From Rhodocyclales bacterium (GTDB taxonomy: Bacteria > Pseudomonadota > Gammaproteobacteria > Burkholderiales > Rhodocyclaceae), in the NCBI GenBank assembly GCA_016192435.1, contig JACPUD010000057.1, forward strand, positions 20,072 to 84,071: a DNA stretch of 64,000 nt. The letters are read 5' to 3'. Numbering within the stretch: the stretch's first letter is position 1; every line of letters begins with the position of its first letter. The translations under genes and the position numbers were made by a program. The notes below the pieces were generated by a model. That model did no database searches. It was not told the DNA's origin and saw only the letters and a list, made by a program, of their open reading frames with translations. Positions 10,677-17,615 of this stretch are shown piece after piece.

Positions 10677-11174
10677 ATGGAGTTTTTCCGCAAGACCCTC
10701 GACCCCATCATCGCGCTTGCAGCCATCGCGGTACTCGACATTTTCATGTTCCTGCTGATGGGTGCGTGGACCGTCGGCGGCGGCGAGACCATGATGACCG
10801 GCCTGATGGCCCAGGCCGTGCTCGGCGACGAACTCGATCGCATCCCGTTCTGGAGCATCGTGTTTCCGCCGCATGCGGACTACTGGAAGATCTACATCAG
10901 CCTCGGCATGCTGTTCGGCGCCTTCGTCGGCGCGGTGGCCAGCAAGGAGTTCTACCTGCGCGTGCCGCGCCATCTGTCCGAATGGGTCCTGATCACCATC
11001 GGCGGACTGCTGATGGGCTTCGGCATCCGGCTGGCCTATATCTGCAACGTGTCGACCTTCTTCGGCCTGATGCCGGAAATGAACCTCGGCGGCTACCTGG
11101 CCATGTCCGGCATCATCGCCGGCGCCTGGGTCGGTTCGCTGATCTACAAGAAACTTCTGGAGCGGGACGCATGA
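10677..11174 (+). CDS. YeeE/YedE half-transporter, first part
   Basis: A 165-residue membrane protein of the YeeE/YedE (sulfur transport, DUF395) family with about four hydrophobic segments. E. coli YeeE-type proteins import thiosulfate through a path lined by conserved cysteines. Here the cysteine sits in YICNVSTFFG near residue 125. The gene covers half of a full-length family member, and the other half is the next gene, as in split two-gene (PmpA/PmpB-like) forms. AAGGAGGAG lies upstream of the ATG, and the stop overlaps the next start (ATGA). It opens the sulfur-trafficking operon. Confidence 0.85.
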   Translation: MEFFRKTLDPIIALAAIAVLDIFMFLLMGAWTVGGGETMMTGLMAQAVLGDELDRIPFWSIVFPPHADYWKIYISLGMLFGAFVGAVASKEFYLRVPRHLSEWVLITIGGLLMGFGIRLAYICNVSTFFGLMPEMNLGGYLAMSGIIAGAWVGSLIYKKLLERDA

Positions 11175-11821
11175 CCCCTATCGTCGAATGCCTGGTGGCT
11201 TTTCTGTTCGGCTCCGTCGCCGGCCTGTTGATGCAGCGCTCGCGCTTCTGCAACACCGCCGCGCTGCGCGACGCGATCATGTTCAAGACCTATCGCAATA
11301 CCAAGGCCATGCTGGTGGCGATGATGATCCTCACCGTCGGCTTCACCGGCTTCATGAGCGTCGGCGCCGGCCATCCGCTGCAGTTCGATGTCGGCCTCAA
11401 CACCTTCGCCGGGCTGTTCCTGTTCGGCATCGGCATGGTGCTGGCCGGGGCCTGCACGGTGTCGACCTGGGTCAAGGCCGGTGAAGGCAACATCGGCGCG
11501 CTGTGGGCGCTGATCTTCACCTTCGTCGGCATGTTCCTCTTCTCGCTGGTGTGGTCGGCGAGCTGGTGGCCGCCCGCGCCGCAGACCATGACCGGCCAGA
11601 TCAATGCCCCGGCCCTGCAGCTCGGCTTCGCCAATGCGCAGACGCTGCAGGACAAGTTCGGCATACCCGCGATCGTCTTCGGCCTGGCGCAGACGGCCTT
11701 CCTGGCCCTGCTCTATCGCGGCATCCTGCGCCGCGAGCGCGCCCAGCACGCCGAGCACGAGAAGCACCAGCGGGAACACCAGAAGAAGAAGGCGGCCAGG
11801 GCCGCCGCTGTCGAAGTCTGA
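11171..11821 (+). CDS. YeeE/YedE half-transporter, second part
   Basis: A 216-residue membrane protein, the second YeeE/YedE half, with about five hydrophobic segments. Two conserved cysteine motifs are present: RSRFCNTAA near residue 27 and AGACTVSTW near residue 96. Together with the cysteine of the preceding gene these resemble the relay cysteines of thiosulfate-type YeeE channels. The C-terminus is a highly charged His/Glu/Lys tail (HEKHQREHQKKK). The start overlaps the previous stop by four bases, so stoichiometric synthesis is expected. A TusA-like carrier follows after 13 bases. Confidence 0.87.
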   Translation: MTPIVECLVAFLFGSVAGLLMQRSRFCNTAALRDAIMFKTYRNTKAMLVAMMILTVGFTGFMSVGAGHPLQFDVGLNTFAGLFLFGIGMVLAGACTVSTWVKAGEGNIGALWALIFTFVGMFLFSLVWSASWWPPAPQTMTGQINAPALQLGFANAQTLQDKFGIPAIVFGLAQTAFLALLYRGILRRERAQHAEHEKHQREHQKKKAARAAAVEV

Positions 11822-11834
11822 TCGGGAGAAAGAA

Positions 11835-12140
11835 ATGGGATTGTTCGGGTCGAAAAAGAAAGTCGAGGAAGTCGTTGCCGGTGGCGAAGCGACACTTGCG
11901 GATGGCACCAGAATCGGCATTGCGCGCCGCGTCGACTGCCTCGGCGTGTCCTGCCCGCGGCCGCAACTGATGACCAAGAAGGCGGTCAACGAGGTCGCCG
12001 TCGGCGACATCATCGAAGTGCTGGCCGACAACCCTTCCTCGGTCGAGGCCTTGCCGCCGCTGTGCGACGAGCTGGATGCCACGCATCTGGAGACGGTCAA
12101 GGCGTCCAACTGCTGGCACATCTATATCCGCAAGGACTGA
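11835..12140 (+). CDS. TusA-like sulfur carrier protein
   Basis: A 101-residue protein of the TusA/SirA fold. The sulfur-carrying cysteine is in CLGVSCPRPQ (the CPxP motif), and the VGDIIEVLADNPSS segment matches the family. TusA proteins hold sulfane sulfur as a persulfide and pass it between rhodaneses and DsrE-type proteins. A charged N-terminal extension of about 30 residues (MGLFGSKKKVEEV) is longer than in free-standing TusA and may dock to the membrane transporter. It lies directly after the two YeeE halves, matching known YeeE-TusA gene pairs for thiosulfate import. Confidence 0.9.
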   Translation: MGLFGSKKKVEEVVAGGEATLADGTRIGIARRVDCLGVSCPRPQLMTKKAVNEVAVGDIIEVLADNPSSVEALPPLCDELDATHLETVKASNCWHIYIRKD

Positions 12141-12144
12141 TGCC

Positions 12145-12354
12145 ATGTGGCAACGACTGCTCCTGCGTTTCCTTGTGGCGTTCTCGGCGATAGCCAGCAT
12201 CGGCGGCCTGCTCTGGATGACTTTCGCGCCGCCACCGGGCATGAAGGCGACCGCGGATGGCGTGCCCTATTTCACGCCGCCGGTGGTGCATCCGGTCAGC
12301 GGCGCAGCCGTGCCGATGGAAACCCTGGTGCGCCATTACAAGGGAGGCAAATGA
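12145..12354 (+). CDS. Small single-pass membrane protein of the sulfur operon
   Basis: I do not recognise this 69-residue protein. It has one N-terminal hydrophobic segment (about residues 6-27) and a short soluble tail rich in proline and valine (FTPPVVHPVSGAAVP). It starts four bases after the TusA-like gene and its stop overlaps the next ATG (ATGA). The tight packing argues that it is expressed and works with the transporter or the periplasmic rhodanese. No cysteine is present, so it is unlikely to carry sulfur itself. Confidence 0.7.
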   Translation: MWQRLLLRFLVAFSAIASIGGLLWMTFAPPPGMKATADGVPYFTPPVVHPVSGAAVPMETLVRHYKGGK

Positions 12355-12446
12355 TGGGCATCGACGCGCAAACCATAGCCCACGGCCTGCTCTTCTGCCT
12401 GGCTTTCGGCATGATGTACCTGGCATTCTTCAGCGACTCGCTGTGA
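12351..12446 (+). CDS. 31-residue membrane peptide of the sulfur operon
   Basis: A very short frame (MMGIDAQTIAHGLLFCLAFG and on to residue 31) with a strong GGGAGG ribosome site. Two ATGs stand in tandem (12351 and 12354), and the second has the better spacing. It is almost entirely one hydrophobic helix with a single cysteine. It overlaps the upstream stop by four bases, which is typical of translational coupling. Its function is unknown; it may be a small subunit of the YeeE pair. Confidence 0.55.
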   Translation: MMGIDAQTIAHGLLFCLAFGMMYLAFFSDSL

Positions 12447-12471
12447 GCCTGACCTTTTTCGGGAGAGCCCT

Positions 12472-12744
12472 ATGCTGAATCGCACCGGCGTAATTTTCTG
12501 TTCCGTGAGCCTGGTGCTGACCGTCGCCGTCTGCGCCGTCGGCTTCTCGCTGGCCGCCCTGCCGCGCGCAACCATCGCGGCGTCGAAACAGCCGGCGCCG
12601 CCGGAAACCCTGCCCGAGCTCGATTTGCCCGGCTTCGGCAAGGTGACGGTGATCGATCTCATGGGCTATTACATCGACAATCCGCCGGTGCCGGTGGCCG
12701 CGGGCGCTGCGCCGGCCGCGGCGAAACGCTTCGGCGGTTGCTGA
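12472..12744 (+). CDS. Small membrane-anchored protein of the sulfur operon
   Basis: A 90-residue protein with one N-terminal hydrophobic segment (about residues 6-30) and a proline/alanine-rich exported tail containing LPGFGKVTVIDLMGYYIDNP. It ends in RFGGC. The C-terminal cysteine after two glycines resembles the position of a sulfur-accepting cysteine (as in DsrC-like swinging tails), but the rest has no recognised similarity. GGGAGAG precedes the ATG and the next gene starts two bases after its stop. Its function is unknown. Confidence 0.65.
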   Translation: MLNRTGVIFCSVSLVLTVAVCAVGFSLAALPRATIAASKQPAPPETLPELDLPGFGKVTVIDLMGYYIDNPPVPVAAGAAPAAAKRFGGC

Positions 12745-12746
12745 CG

Positions 12747-13391
12747 ATGCGTACTGCCCTGGTCGCCCTGGCCCTGATTGTCGCGCCTGTGTGGGCGGCG
12801 AGCGACTTCGCGTACACGCAAAGAGTTGACGCTGGCGAGACGGTGATCGACAGCCGTCCGCTGGCGGATTGCAAGCGCGCCAGCCTGCCCGGCGCGCGCT
12901 GCCTGCCGGCCGAGGATTTCCTTGGACCGTCCCGGCAATTGCCCAGCGAACGAAACATTCTCTGGCTGCTGGGAACGGCAGGTCTCAACGGTAGCGAATC
13001 CGTGCTGCTTGTCGGCCAGGATGAAACCGACCGTGATTTCGTCGCCGGCCTGCTCTATCTCGCCGGACAAAAGTCGGTGCGCATCCTGAGCCTTCCCCCG
13101 CGCACCCAGGGCACGGTCAGCGGCGCGGAGCGCGGCATGGTGCGCAGTACGGTGTGGACGGCGCCGATGCGTGACCACTTATGGGTACTGGGCGCGGACA
13201 TTCTGCGCAGCAAGCCGGCGCTGATCGATGCGCGCCAGGCCGGGGCGACGCCGTCTCCAGGCGCTGGCGTGGTGATTGCCGACGATGCCCGGCAAGCGAT
13301 CGCCCGCTTCACGCAGTTGCGCGCGGGCCGCGGACTTGCCGTGCGCGTCCATCCGGGCGGGCTGGCAATGGCAACAGGGAGAGCGCGCTAA
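12747..13391 (+). CDS. Exported degenerate rhodanese-like protein
   Basis: A 214-residue protein with a clear signal peptide (cleavage near VWAASDF). Two weak rhodanese-like repeats are suggested: VIDSRPLADCKRASLPGARC near residue 37, and ALIDARQAG in the second half. Typical rhodanese active loops (CRxGxR/T) are not seen, so catalysis is uncertain and cysteines 45 and 53 are the only obvious candidates. It would act in the periplasm with the other rhodanese (14208). It overlaps the next gene by one base. Confidence 0.6.
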   Translation: MRTALVALALIVAPVWAASDFAYTQRVDAGETVIDSRPLADCKRASLPGARCLPAEDFLGPSRQLPSERNILWLLGTAGLNGSESVLLVGQDETDRDFVAGLLYLAGQKSVRILSLPPRTQGTVSGAERGMVRSTVWTAPMRDHLWVLGADILRSKPALIDARQAGATPSPGAGVVIADDARQAIARFTQLRAGRGLAVRVHPGGLAMATGRAR

Positions 13392-13681
13392 TGGACATCC
13401 TGTTCCATGTCAGCACCGCGGCCGGCGGACGACTGCTGTATCCGCTGCTGCTCGCCGCAGCCCGCGCCGGCTGCAGCAGCGGCGCCTTCTTCACGCACGA
13501 AGGGGCGCTCGCTCTGCGCGACACCGACCTGACGGCGGCGCTCGTACATGTCGAGCGCGCCGTGGTCTGCGAGGAATCCTGGCATCGCTTCTGCCCGGGA
13601 CTGCCCTGCCCCGTCGAGGCCGGCAGCCAGACCAGCAACAGCGCCCTGATGGGCGAGACACGCAAGGTGGTGAGCTTGTGA
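13391..13681 (+). CDS. DsrE-like sulfur relay protein A
   Basis: A 96-residue protein starting MDILFHVSTAAGGRLLYPLL, with the glycine turn and helix pattern of DsrE/TusD-type proteins. Cysteines occur at VVCEESWHRFCPGLPC; the first is near where TusD-type proteins carry the persulfide. GGGAG lies seven bases before the ATG. It overlaps the following DsrE-like gene by four bases (GTGA), which suggests a hetero-oligomer as in TusBCD/DsrEFH. The assignment rests on fold pattern and context. Confidence 0.65.
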   Translation: MDILFHVSTAAGGRLLYPLLLAAARAGCSSGAFFTHEGALALRDTDLTAALVHVERAVVCEESWHRFCPGLPCPVEAGSQTSNSALMGETRKVVSL

Positions 13682-13965
13682 GCGCCAGCAATGAGAAAAC
13701 GCTCCTGGTGCTGGCGCGGCACGACCACACCGAGGCGATGCGCGTGGCGGCCGGGCTGACCATTTTCGGCCACCAGGTCGATCTGGTGTTCATGACCGGG
13801 CCGGTCGCCGACACCCCCGAAAACGCCGCCAATGCCGAACTGCTGGAACTGACCGGCATCGCGCCGCAAACCACCGTGGCCGCGATGGCCGACGACCTGC
13901 CCCTGCTCGACGCCGCGGCGCTGGCGCTGGCGATGACAAATGCCGACATCGTGCTCTCCATCTGA
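13678..13965 (+). CDS. DsrE-like sulfur relay protein B
   Basis: A 95-residue protein with a GTG start at 13678 overlapping the previous stop. The sequence (KTLLVLARHDHTEAMRVAAG, then LTIFGHQVDLVFMTGPV) shows the strand-helix-strand pattern of DsrE/DsrF domains, with a terminal ALAMTNADIVLSI strand. It has no cysteine and so resembles the structural (DsrF/TusC-like) partner rather than the sulfur-carrying subunit. It would pair with the preceding gene product and receive sulfur from the TusA-like protein or the rhodaneses. Confidence 0.65.
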   Translation: MSASNEKTLLVLARHDHTEAMRVAAGLTIFGHQVDLVFMTGPVADTPENAANAELLELTGIAPQTTVAAMADDLPLLDAAALALAMTNADIVLSI

Positions 13966-13972
13966 GTCGACC

Positions 13973-14158
13973 ATGAACATATTGCAACTGAATACCGGTC
14001 TGTTTCCCGACGCCCAGACCGTGATCGCCGCGCTGCGGCAGATGGCACCGACGCATCGCGTCGAGGTCGTCGATATCCGGCGTCCGGACCTGCAGCAAAG
14101 CGACTGGGACGGCGCCATCGTCGCAATCCTGGCCGCCGATCTGGTTGTCAGCACCTGA
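13973..14158 (+). CDS. Small protein, possible third DsrEFH-like subunit
   Basis: A 61-residue protein starting MNILQLNTGLFPDAQTVIAA and ending LAADLVVST, seven bases after the preceding gene. Its end resembles the C-terminal strand of its neighbour. It is shorter than DsrH/TusB (about 95 residues) and has no cysteine. By position it could be the third member of a DsrEFH-like set. I do not recognise it by sequence alone. Confidence 0.55.
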   Translation: MNILQLNTGLFPDAQTVIAALRQMAPTHRVEVVDIRRPDLQQSDWDGAIVAILAADLVVST

Positions 14159-14207
14159 AGCAAGCAGCACCTGGCAGAACCCATAAAACCTGATGGAGGA
14201 GACGCAC

Positions 14208-15140
14208 ATGAAGAGCATATTGATGAATAGCGGCCGTTCGTTCCGGCTGGCCTTGGCCTTGTTGTTCGGTTTCATCGGATCGGCCTGCGCCGCCGACCCG
14301 CTGGTCGACGCGGCGTGGCTCAAGGCGAACCTGGGCAAGCCCGGCATCGTCGTGGTGGACATCCAGGGAACGTCCGATTACCTGCGCGGCCACATTCCCG
14401 GCGCGGCCAGCACCGACTTCGCCAAGTCCGGCTGGCGCGAGGAGACTGCCGAAAAGGTACCGGGCATGCTGCCGGCCAAACTCGACAAGCTGGTCGCCCA
14501 CATCGGCAGCCTGGGCATCGACAACAACAGCCACGTAGTCCTCGTCGCTCCCGGCGGCGGCTATAGCGACATGGGCTTTGCGACGCGCATCTACTGGACC
14601 TTCAAGGTGCTCGGTCACGACAATCTGTCCATCCTCAACGGCGGCATGGCGGCCTGGACCAAGGACAAGGCCAATCCGCTGGAAACCGGCGCTGCCAAGG
14701 TGACGGCCAAGACCTTCACGCCGCATCCGCGTCTCGACATGGTCGCCACGGTCGCCGACGTCAAGGCGGCGAAGGCCAAGGGCGTGCTGCTGGTGGATAA
14801 CCGTCCCGAAGATCAGTTCGTCGGCATCAACGGCAGCCCGGCGGCCAAGGAAAACGGCACCCTGCCCGGCGCGCACAACCTGCCCTCGGGCTGGACCACC
14901 GAGAATGGCGGCGGCATGTTCCGCCCCAAGACCGAACTGGAAAAGCTGTTCAAGGTGGCCAGCGTGCCCACCAGCGGCGAGCAGATCAACTTCTGCAACA
15001 CCGGCCATTGGGCGTCCGTCGGCTGGTTCGTATCGAGTGAAATCATGGGCAACAAGAAGGCCAGGATTTACGACGGCTCCATGACCGAATGGACCATCAC
15101 CAAGGCCGGCCCGGTCGAGCACAAGATCAGCCTGAAATAA
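14208..15140 (+). CDS. Exported tandem rhodanese (thiosulfate sulfurtransferase-like)
   Basis: A 310-residue protein with a Sec signal peptide (cleavage after GSACA, near residue 27) and two rhodanese domains. The first (about 30-150) contains VVVDIQGTSDYLRGHIPGA but has no catalytic cysteine. The second carries NFCNTGHWAS, a Cys-x-x-Gly-x-x-Ala active loop near residue 265. Such enzymes move sulfane sulfur from thiosulfate or 3-mercaptopyruvate to thiol acceptors; here the reaction would be periplasmic. The ATG at 14208 is preceded by GGAGGAG. A cytochrome c gene follows after six bases. Confidence 0.88.
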   Translation: MKSILMNSGRSFRLALALLFGFIGSACAADPLVDAAWLKANLGKPGIVVVDIQGTSDYLRGHIPGAASTDFAKSGWREETAEKVPGMLPAKLDKLVAHIGSLGIDNNSHVVLVAPGGGYSDMGFATRIYWTFKVLGHDNLSILNGGMAAWTKDKANPLETGAAKVTAKTFTPHPRLDMVATVADVKAAKAKGVLLVDNRPEDQFVGINGSPAAKENGTLPGAHNLPSGWTTENGGGMFRPKTELEKLFKVASVPTSGEQINFCNTGHWASVGWFVSSEIMGNKKARIYDGSMTEWTITKAGPVEHKISLK

Positions 15141-15146
15141 GCCTGG

Positions 15147-15752
15147 ATGCGTGTCCGCATTCTCCTCGCGGGTCTCGCGGCGGCGTGCTGTTGCGCCGCC
15201 GTCCAGGCCGCGGGAGAGCATCAGCGTCGGCTGGCAGCGGAACTTGTCGTCATGGCCGGCGATGCGCGTCGGCTGGCAACCGGCGCCAGCGGACCGCTGG
15301 AACGCGAGGGACTGGTCAAGCGCCTCAGCGGGGCGCTTGCGTCGCTGCCGCTGCTGCTGCGCCGGGCCGATGACGATGCCAGGCCGGTGGCCGCCTTGCG
15401 CGCAACGCTCGCCCGCGGCGACTGGCGCGCCTTCGCTGCCGCGCTCGCGCCGCTCAGGCAGCGCCACGCCTTCGACGCGCGTGCCTTGCTGACCGCCGCG
15501 CCAACGCCGGACATGCTGGCTCTCGGCGCAGCCATCCACCGGACGACCTGCGCCGGCTGCCATGATGCGGCGGGCGGCGATACGCTGTTGCCGGCCTTCG
15601 ATCTTTCACGGCAGATCAAATCCATGCCGCGCGAAGAATTCGCCGCGCGCCTGCTGCTCGGCGTGCGCGGCGATCGCACCATCGCCTGGCACAACCCGTT
15701 CAGCGATGCGGAACTCGCGGCGCTGATCGCCTGGTACGCCGCCGCCCGCTGA
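15147..15752 (+). CDS. Exported c-type cytochrome
   Basis: A 201-residue protein with a signal peptide (cleavage near AVQAAG, residue 22). A long helical region of about 100 residues without clear similarity comes first, then one heme c motif (CAGCH, near residue 133) and a short cytochrome-c fold. Methionines after the motif could provide the axial ligand. It is the last gene of the sulfur operon, so it may accept electrons from sulfur oxidation in the periplasm. It converges on ald. Confidence 0.8.
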   Translation: MRVRILLAGLAAACCCAAVQAAGEHQRRLAAELVVMAGDARRLATGASGPLEREGLVKRLSGALASLPLLLRRADDDARPVAALRATLARGDWRAFAAALAPLRQRHAFDARALLTAAPTPDMLALGAAIHRTTCAGCHDAAGGDTLLPAFDLSRQIKSMPREEFAARLLLGVRGDRTIAWHNPFSDAELAALIAWYAAAR

Positions 15753-15790
15753 AGCGCCGGCCGCCAAATGGTGCGGCACGGCCGCCCCGC

Positions 15791-16906
15791 TCAGTCCGCA
15801 ATGAATTCCCGCGGCGCCTTCGAGCTCTTGCCCAGCGCCTGCGCCACCGCAGCATGGGCGATCTGCCCGGCACAGACATTGAGGCCCGCGGCGAAACCGG
15901 GGTCGTCGCGCAGCGCCCGGCGCCAGCCCTTGTCGGCCAGCGCGCGCAGATAAGGCAGGGTGGCGTTGTTCAGCGCCAGCGCGGAAGTGAGCGGCACGGC
16001 GCCGGGCATGTTGGCGACGCAATAGTGCAGCACGCCTTCCTCGACGAAGACCGGATCGGCATGGGTGGTCGGACGCGAAACTGCGCAGCAGCCGCCCTGA
16101 TCGATGGCGACATCGACGATCACCGCGCCGCGCTGCATTTTCCTCAACAGCGCGCGGTCGATCAGCTTCGGCGCCACGTCGCCCGGCTGCAGCACAGCGC
16201 CGACCACCAGATCGGCACCGCAGACGGCTTCTTCGATCACCGCGCCGCCGGCCAGCAGCGTGCGAATGCGTCCGGGATATTCGCGGTCGAGCGCGTCGAG
16301 CCGCGGCAGTGTGCGATTGATCACGGTCACCGCAGCACCGAGCCCCAGCGCCATGCGCACCGCATGGCTGCCGACGCTGCCGGCGCCGAGCACCGTGACA
16401 CGCCCCGGCGCCACCCCGGGAACCCCGCCGAGCAGCACGCCGCGGCCGCCCTGGGTCTTTTCGAGAAAGTGCGCGCCGACCTGCACCGCCAGGCGTCCGG
16501 CCACCGCCGACATGGGTGCGAGCAAGGGCAGCCCGCCATCGCGATCGGTCACCGTTTCATAGGCGATGGCGACGCCGCCGGCGCGCTGCAAGGCCTCGGT
16601 CTGGCGCGGGTCGGGCGCCAGGTGCAGGTAGGTGAACAGCACCTGGTCCGGCCGCAGGAAAGCGTACTCGTCGGCCTGCGGCTCCTTCACCTTGACCACC
16701 AGTTCGGCCGCCCAGGCGTCGGCCGCACCCGGCACGATGCGGGCGCCGGCCGCCGCATACTGCGCATCGCCGAAGCCGATCGGCACGCCGGCACCCGACT
16801 GGACATGTACCTCGTGCCCGGCCGCGCACAGCTCCCGCACCGCGGCGGGAACCAGGCCGACGCGAAATTCGCCGGACTTGATTTCGGTGGGAACGCCAAT
16901 ACGCAT
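15791..16906 (-). CDS. ald: Alanine dehydrogenase
   Basis: A 371-residue cytoplasmic NAD-dependent enzyme that interconverts alanine and pyruvate plus ammonia. The start MRIGVPTEIKSGEFRVGLVP is diagnostic of the AlaDH/PNT family. The NAD-binding glycine motif is VTVLGAGSVGSHA near residue 175, and the catalytic region contains EKTQGGRGVLLGGVPGV. The length is right for AlaDH and too short for transhydrogenase. The gene stands alone, divergent from hemerythrin and convergent with the cytochrome gene. Confidence 0.96.
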   Translation of the reverse strand: MRIGVPTEIKSGEFRVGLVPAAVRELCAAGHEVHVQSGAGVPIGFGDAQYAAAGARIVPGAADAWAAELVVKVKEPQADEYAFLRPDQVLFTYLHLAPDPRQTEALQRAGGVAIAYETVTDRDGGLPLLAPMSAVAGRLAVQVGAHFLEKTQGGRGVLLGGVPGVAPGRVTVLGAGSVGSHAVRMALGLGAAVTVINRTLPRLDALDREYPGRIRTLLAGGAVIEEAVCGADLVVGAVLQPGDVAPKLIDRALLRKMQRGAVIVDVAIDQGGCCAVSRPTTHADPVFVEEGVLHYCVANMPGAVPLTSALALNNATLPYLRALADKGWRRALRDDPGFAAGLNVCAGQIAHAAVAQALGKSSKAPREFIAD

Positions 16907-17010
16907 TTTTCATCTCCTCGCGGATCTGCCACGCGGCCAAGTATGCACTTCCGGCGCCGAAATCGGTCTGGGTCGCCGGGTTTGCGCAATCTGAAATGCT
17001 TCATGACATG

Positions 17011-17039
17011 TTCACGGCCATGCTGCCAACTGCTACCAT
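17011..17039 (+). promoter_or_regulatory. Promoter of the hemerythrin gene, possibly leaderless
   Basis: TTCACG (17011-17016) and TACCAT (17034-17039) are separated by 17 bases. The predicted start of transcription falls at 17046, the A of the hemerythrin ATG. No ribosome site is visible before that ATG, so the message may be leaderless. Confidence 0.5.
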
Positions 17040-17045
17040 GCATTC

Positions 17046-17444
17046 ATGACGAACTGGACTCCAGCCCTGAGCACCGGCGTGCCGCTGATCGACGAGCACC
17101 ACAGGATAATTTTCCAGTGGATCGCCGAGTTGGAACGCGCCAGCGCCGATCGGCGCACGCTGTTCGGCGTTTACGCGATTACCCGGCTGAAACACTATAT
17201 CCGCGACCACTTCGCGGCAGAGGAAGCCCTGATGGAGTCGGCCGCGTATCCGCAGCTGGCCGAGCACATGGCGGCACACGCGGACTTCCGCGTCAGGCTC
17301 GGAGAACTCCAGATTCGCTCCATCGAGCAGGACATTTCGGAGGAGACGGTGCAATTCCTCCGGGATTGGCTGGTCCAGCACATCGCCACGACCGACATGG
17401 CCTACGTGCCCTACCTCAAGCCACATAACCGCATCCGCAACTGA
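17046..17444 (+). CDS. Bacteriohemerythrin
   Basis: A 132-residue single-domain hemerythrin. The di-iron ligand motifs are in order: DEHH near residue 17, HYIRDHFAAEEALM in the centre, HMAAH about 20 residues later and HIATTDMAY near the end. Such proteins bind oxygen reversibly and may sense or deliver it. The gene is monocistronic, divergent from ald. Its promoter predicts a transcript that starts at the ATG itself. Confidence 0.95.
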   Translation: MTNWTPALSTGVPLIDEHHRIIFQWIAELERASADRRTLFGVYAITRLKHYIRDHFAAEEALMESAAYPQLAEHMAAHADFRVRLGELQIRSIEQDISEETVQFLRDWLVQHIATTDMAYVPYLKPHNRIRN

Positions 17445-17536
17445 TCGGCATCGCACGCAGCGGCGCTGCCGGCGGGACGCGCATGCCGGCACCATAGGGG
17501 CTTTGGCGCAGCGTATGATGCGCCGCTCGATGCGAC

Positions 17537-17565
17537 TTACAAGTGCATTAACAACGGCTTATGTT
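17537..17565 (+). promoter_or_regulatory. Sigma-70 promoter of the diguanylate cyclase gene
   Basis: TTACAA (17537-17542) and TATGTT (17560-17565) with a 17-base spacer form a good vegetative promoter, about 45 bases before the ATG at 17616. The DNA around it is AT-rich compared with its surroundings. Confidence 0.7.
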
Positions 17566-17615
17566 GCTATCGTGCGTGCTTCCTGCCGCCCCCGGAATTC
17601 TGCGAGCCACCTTTC

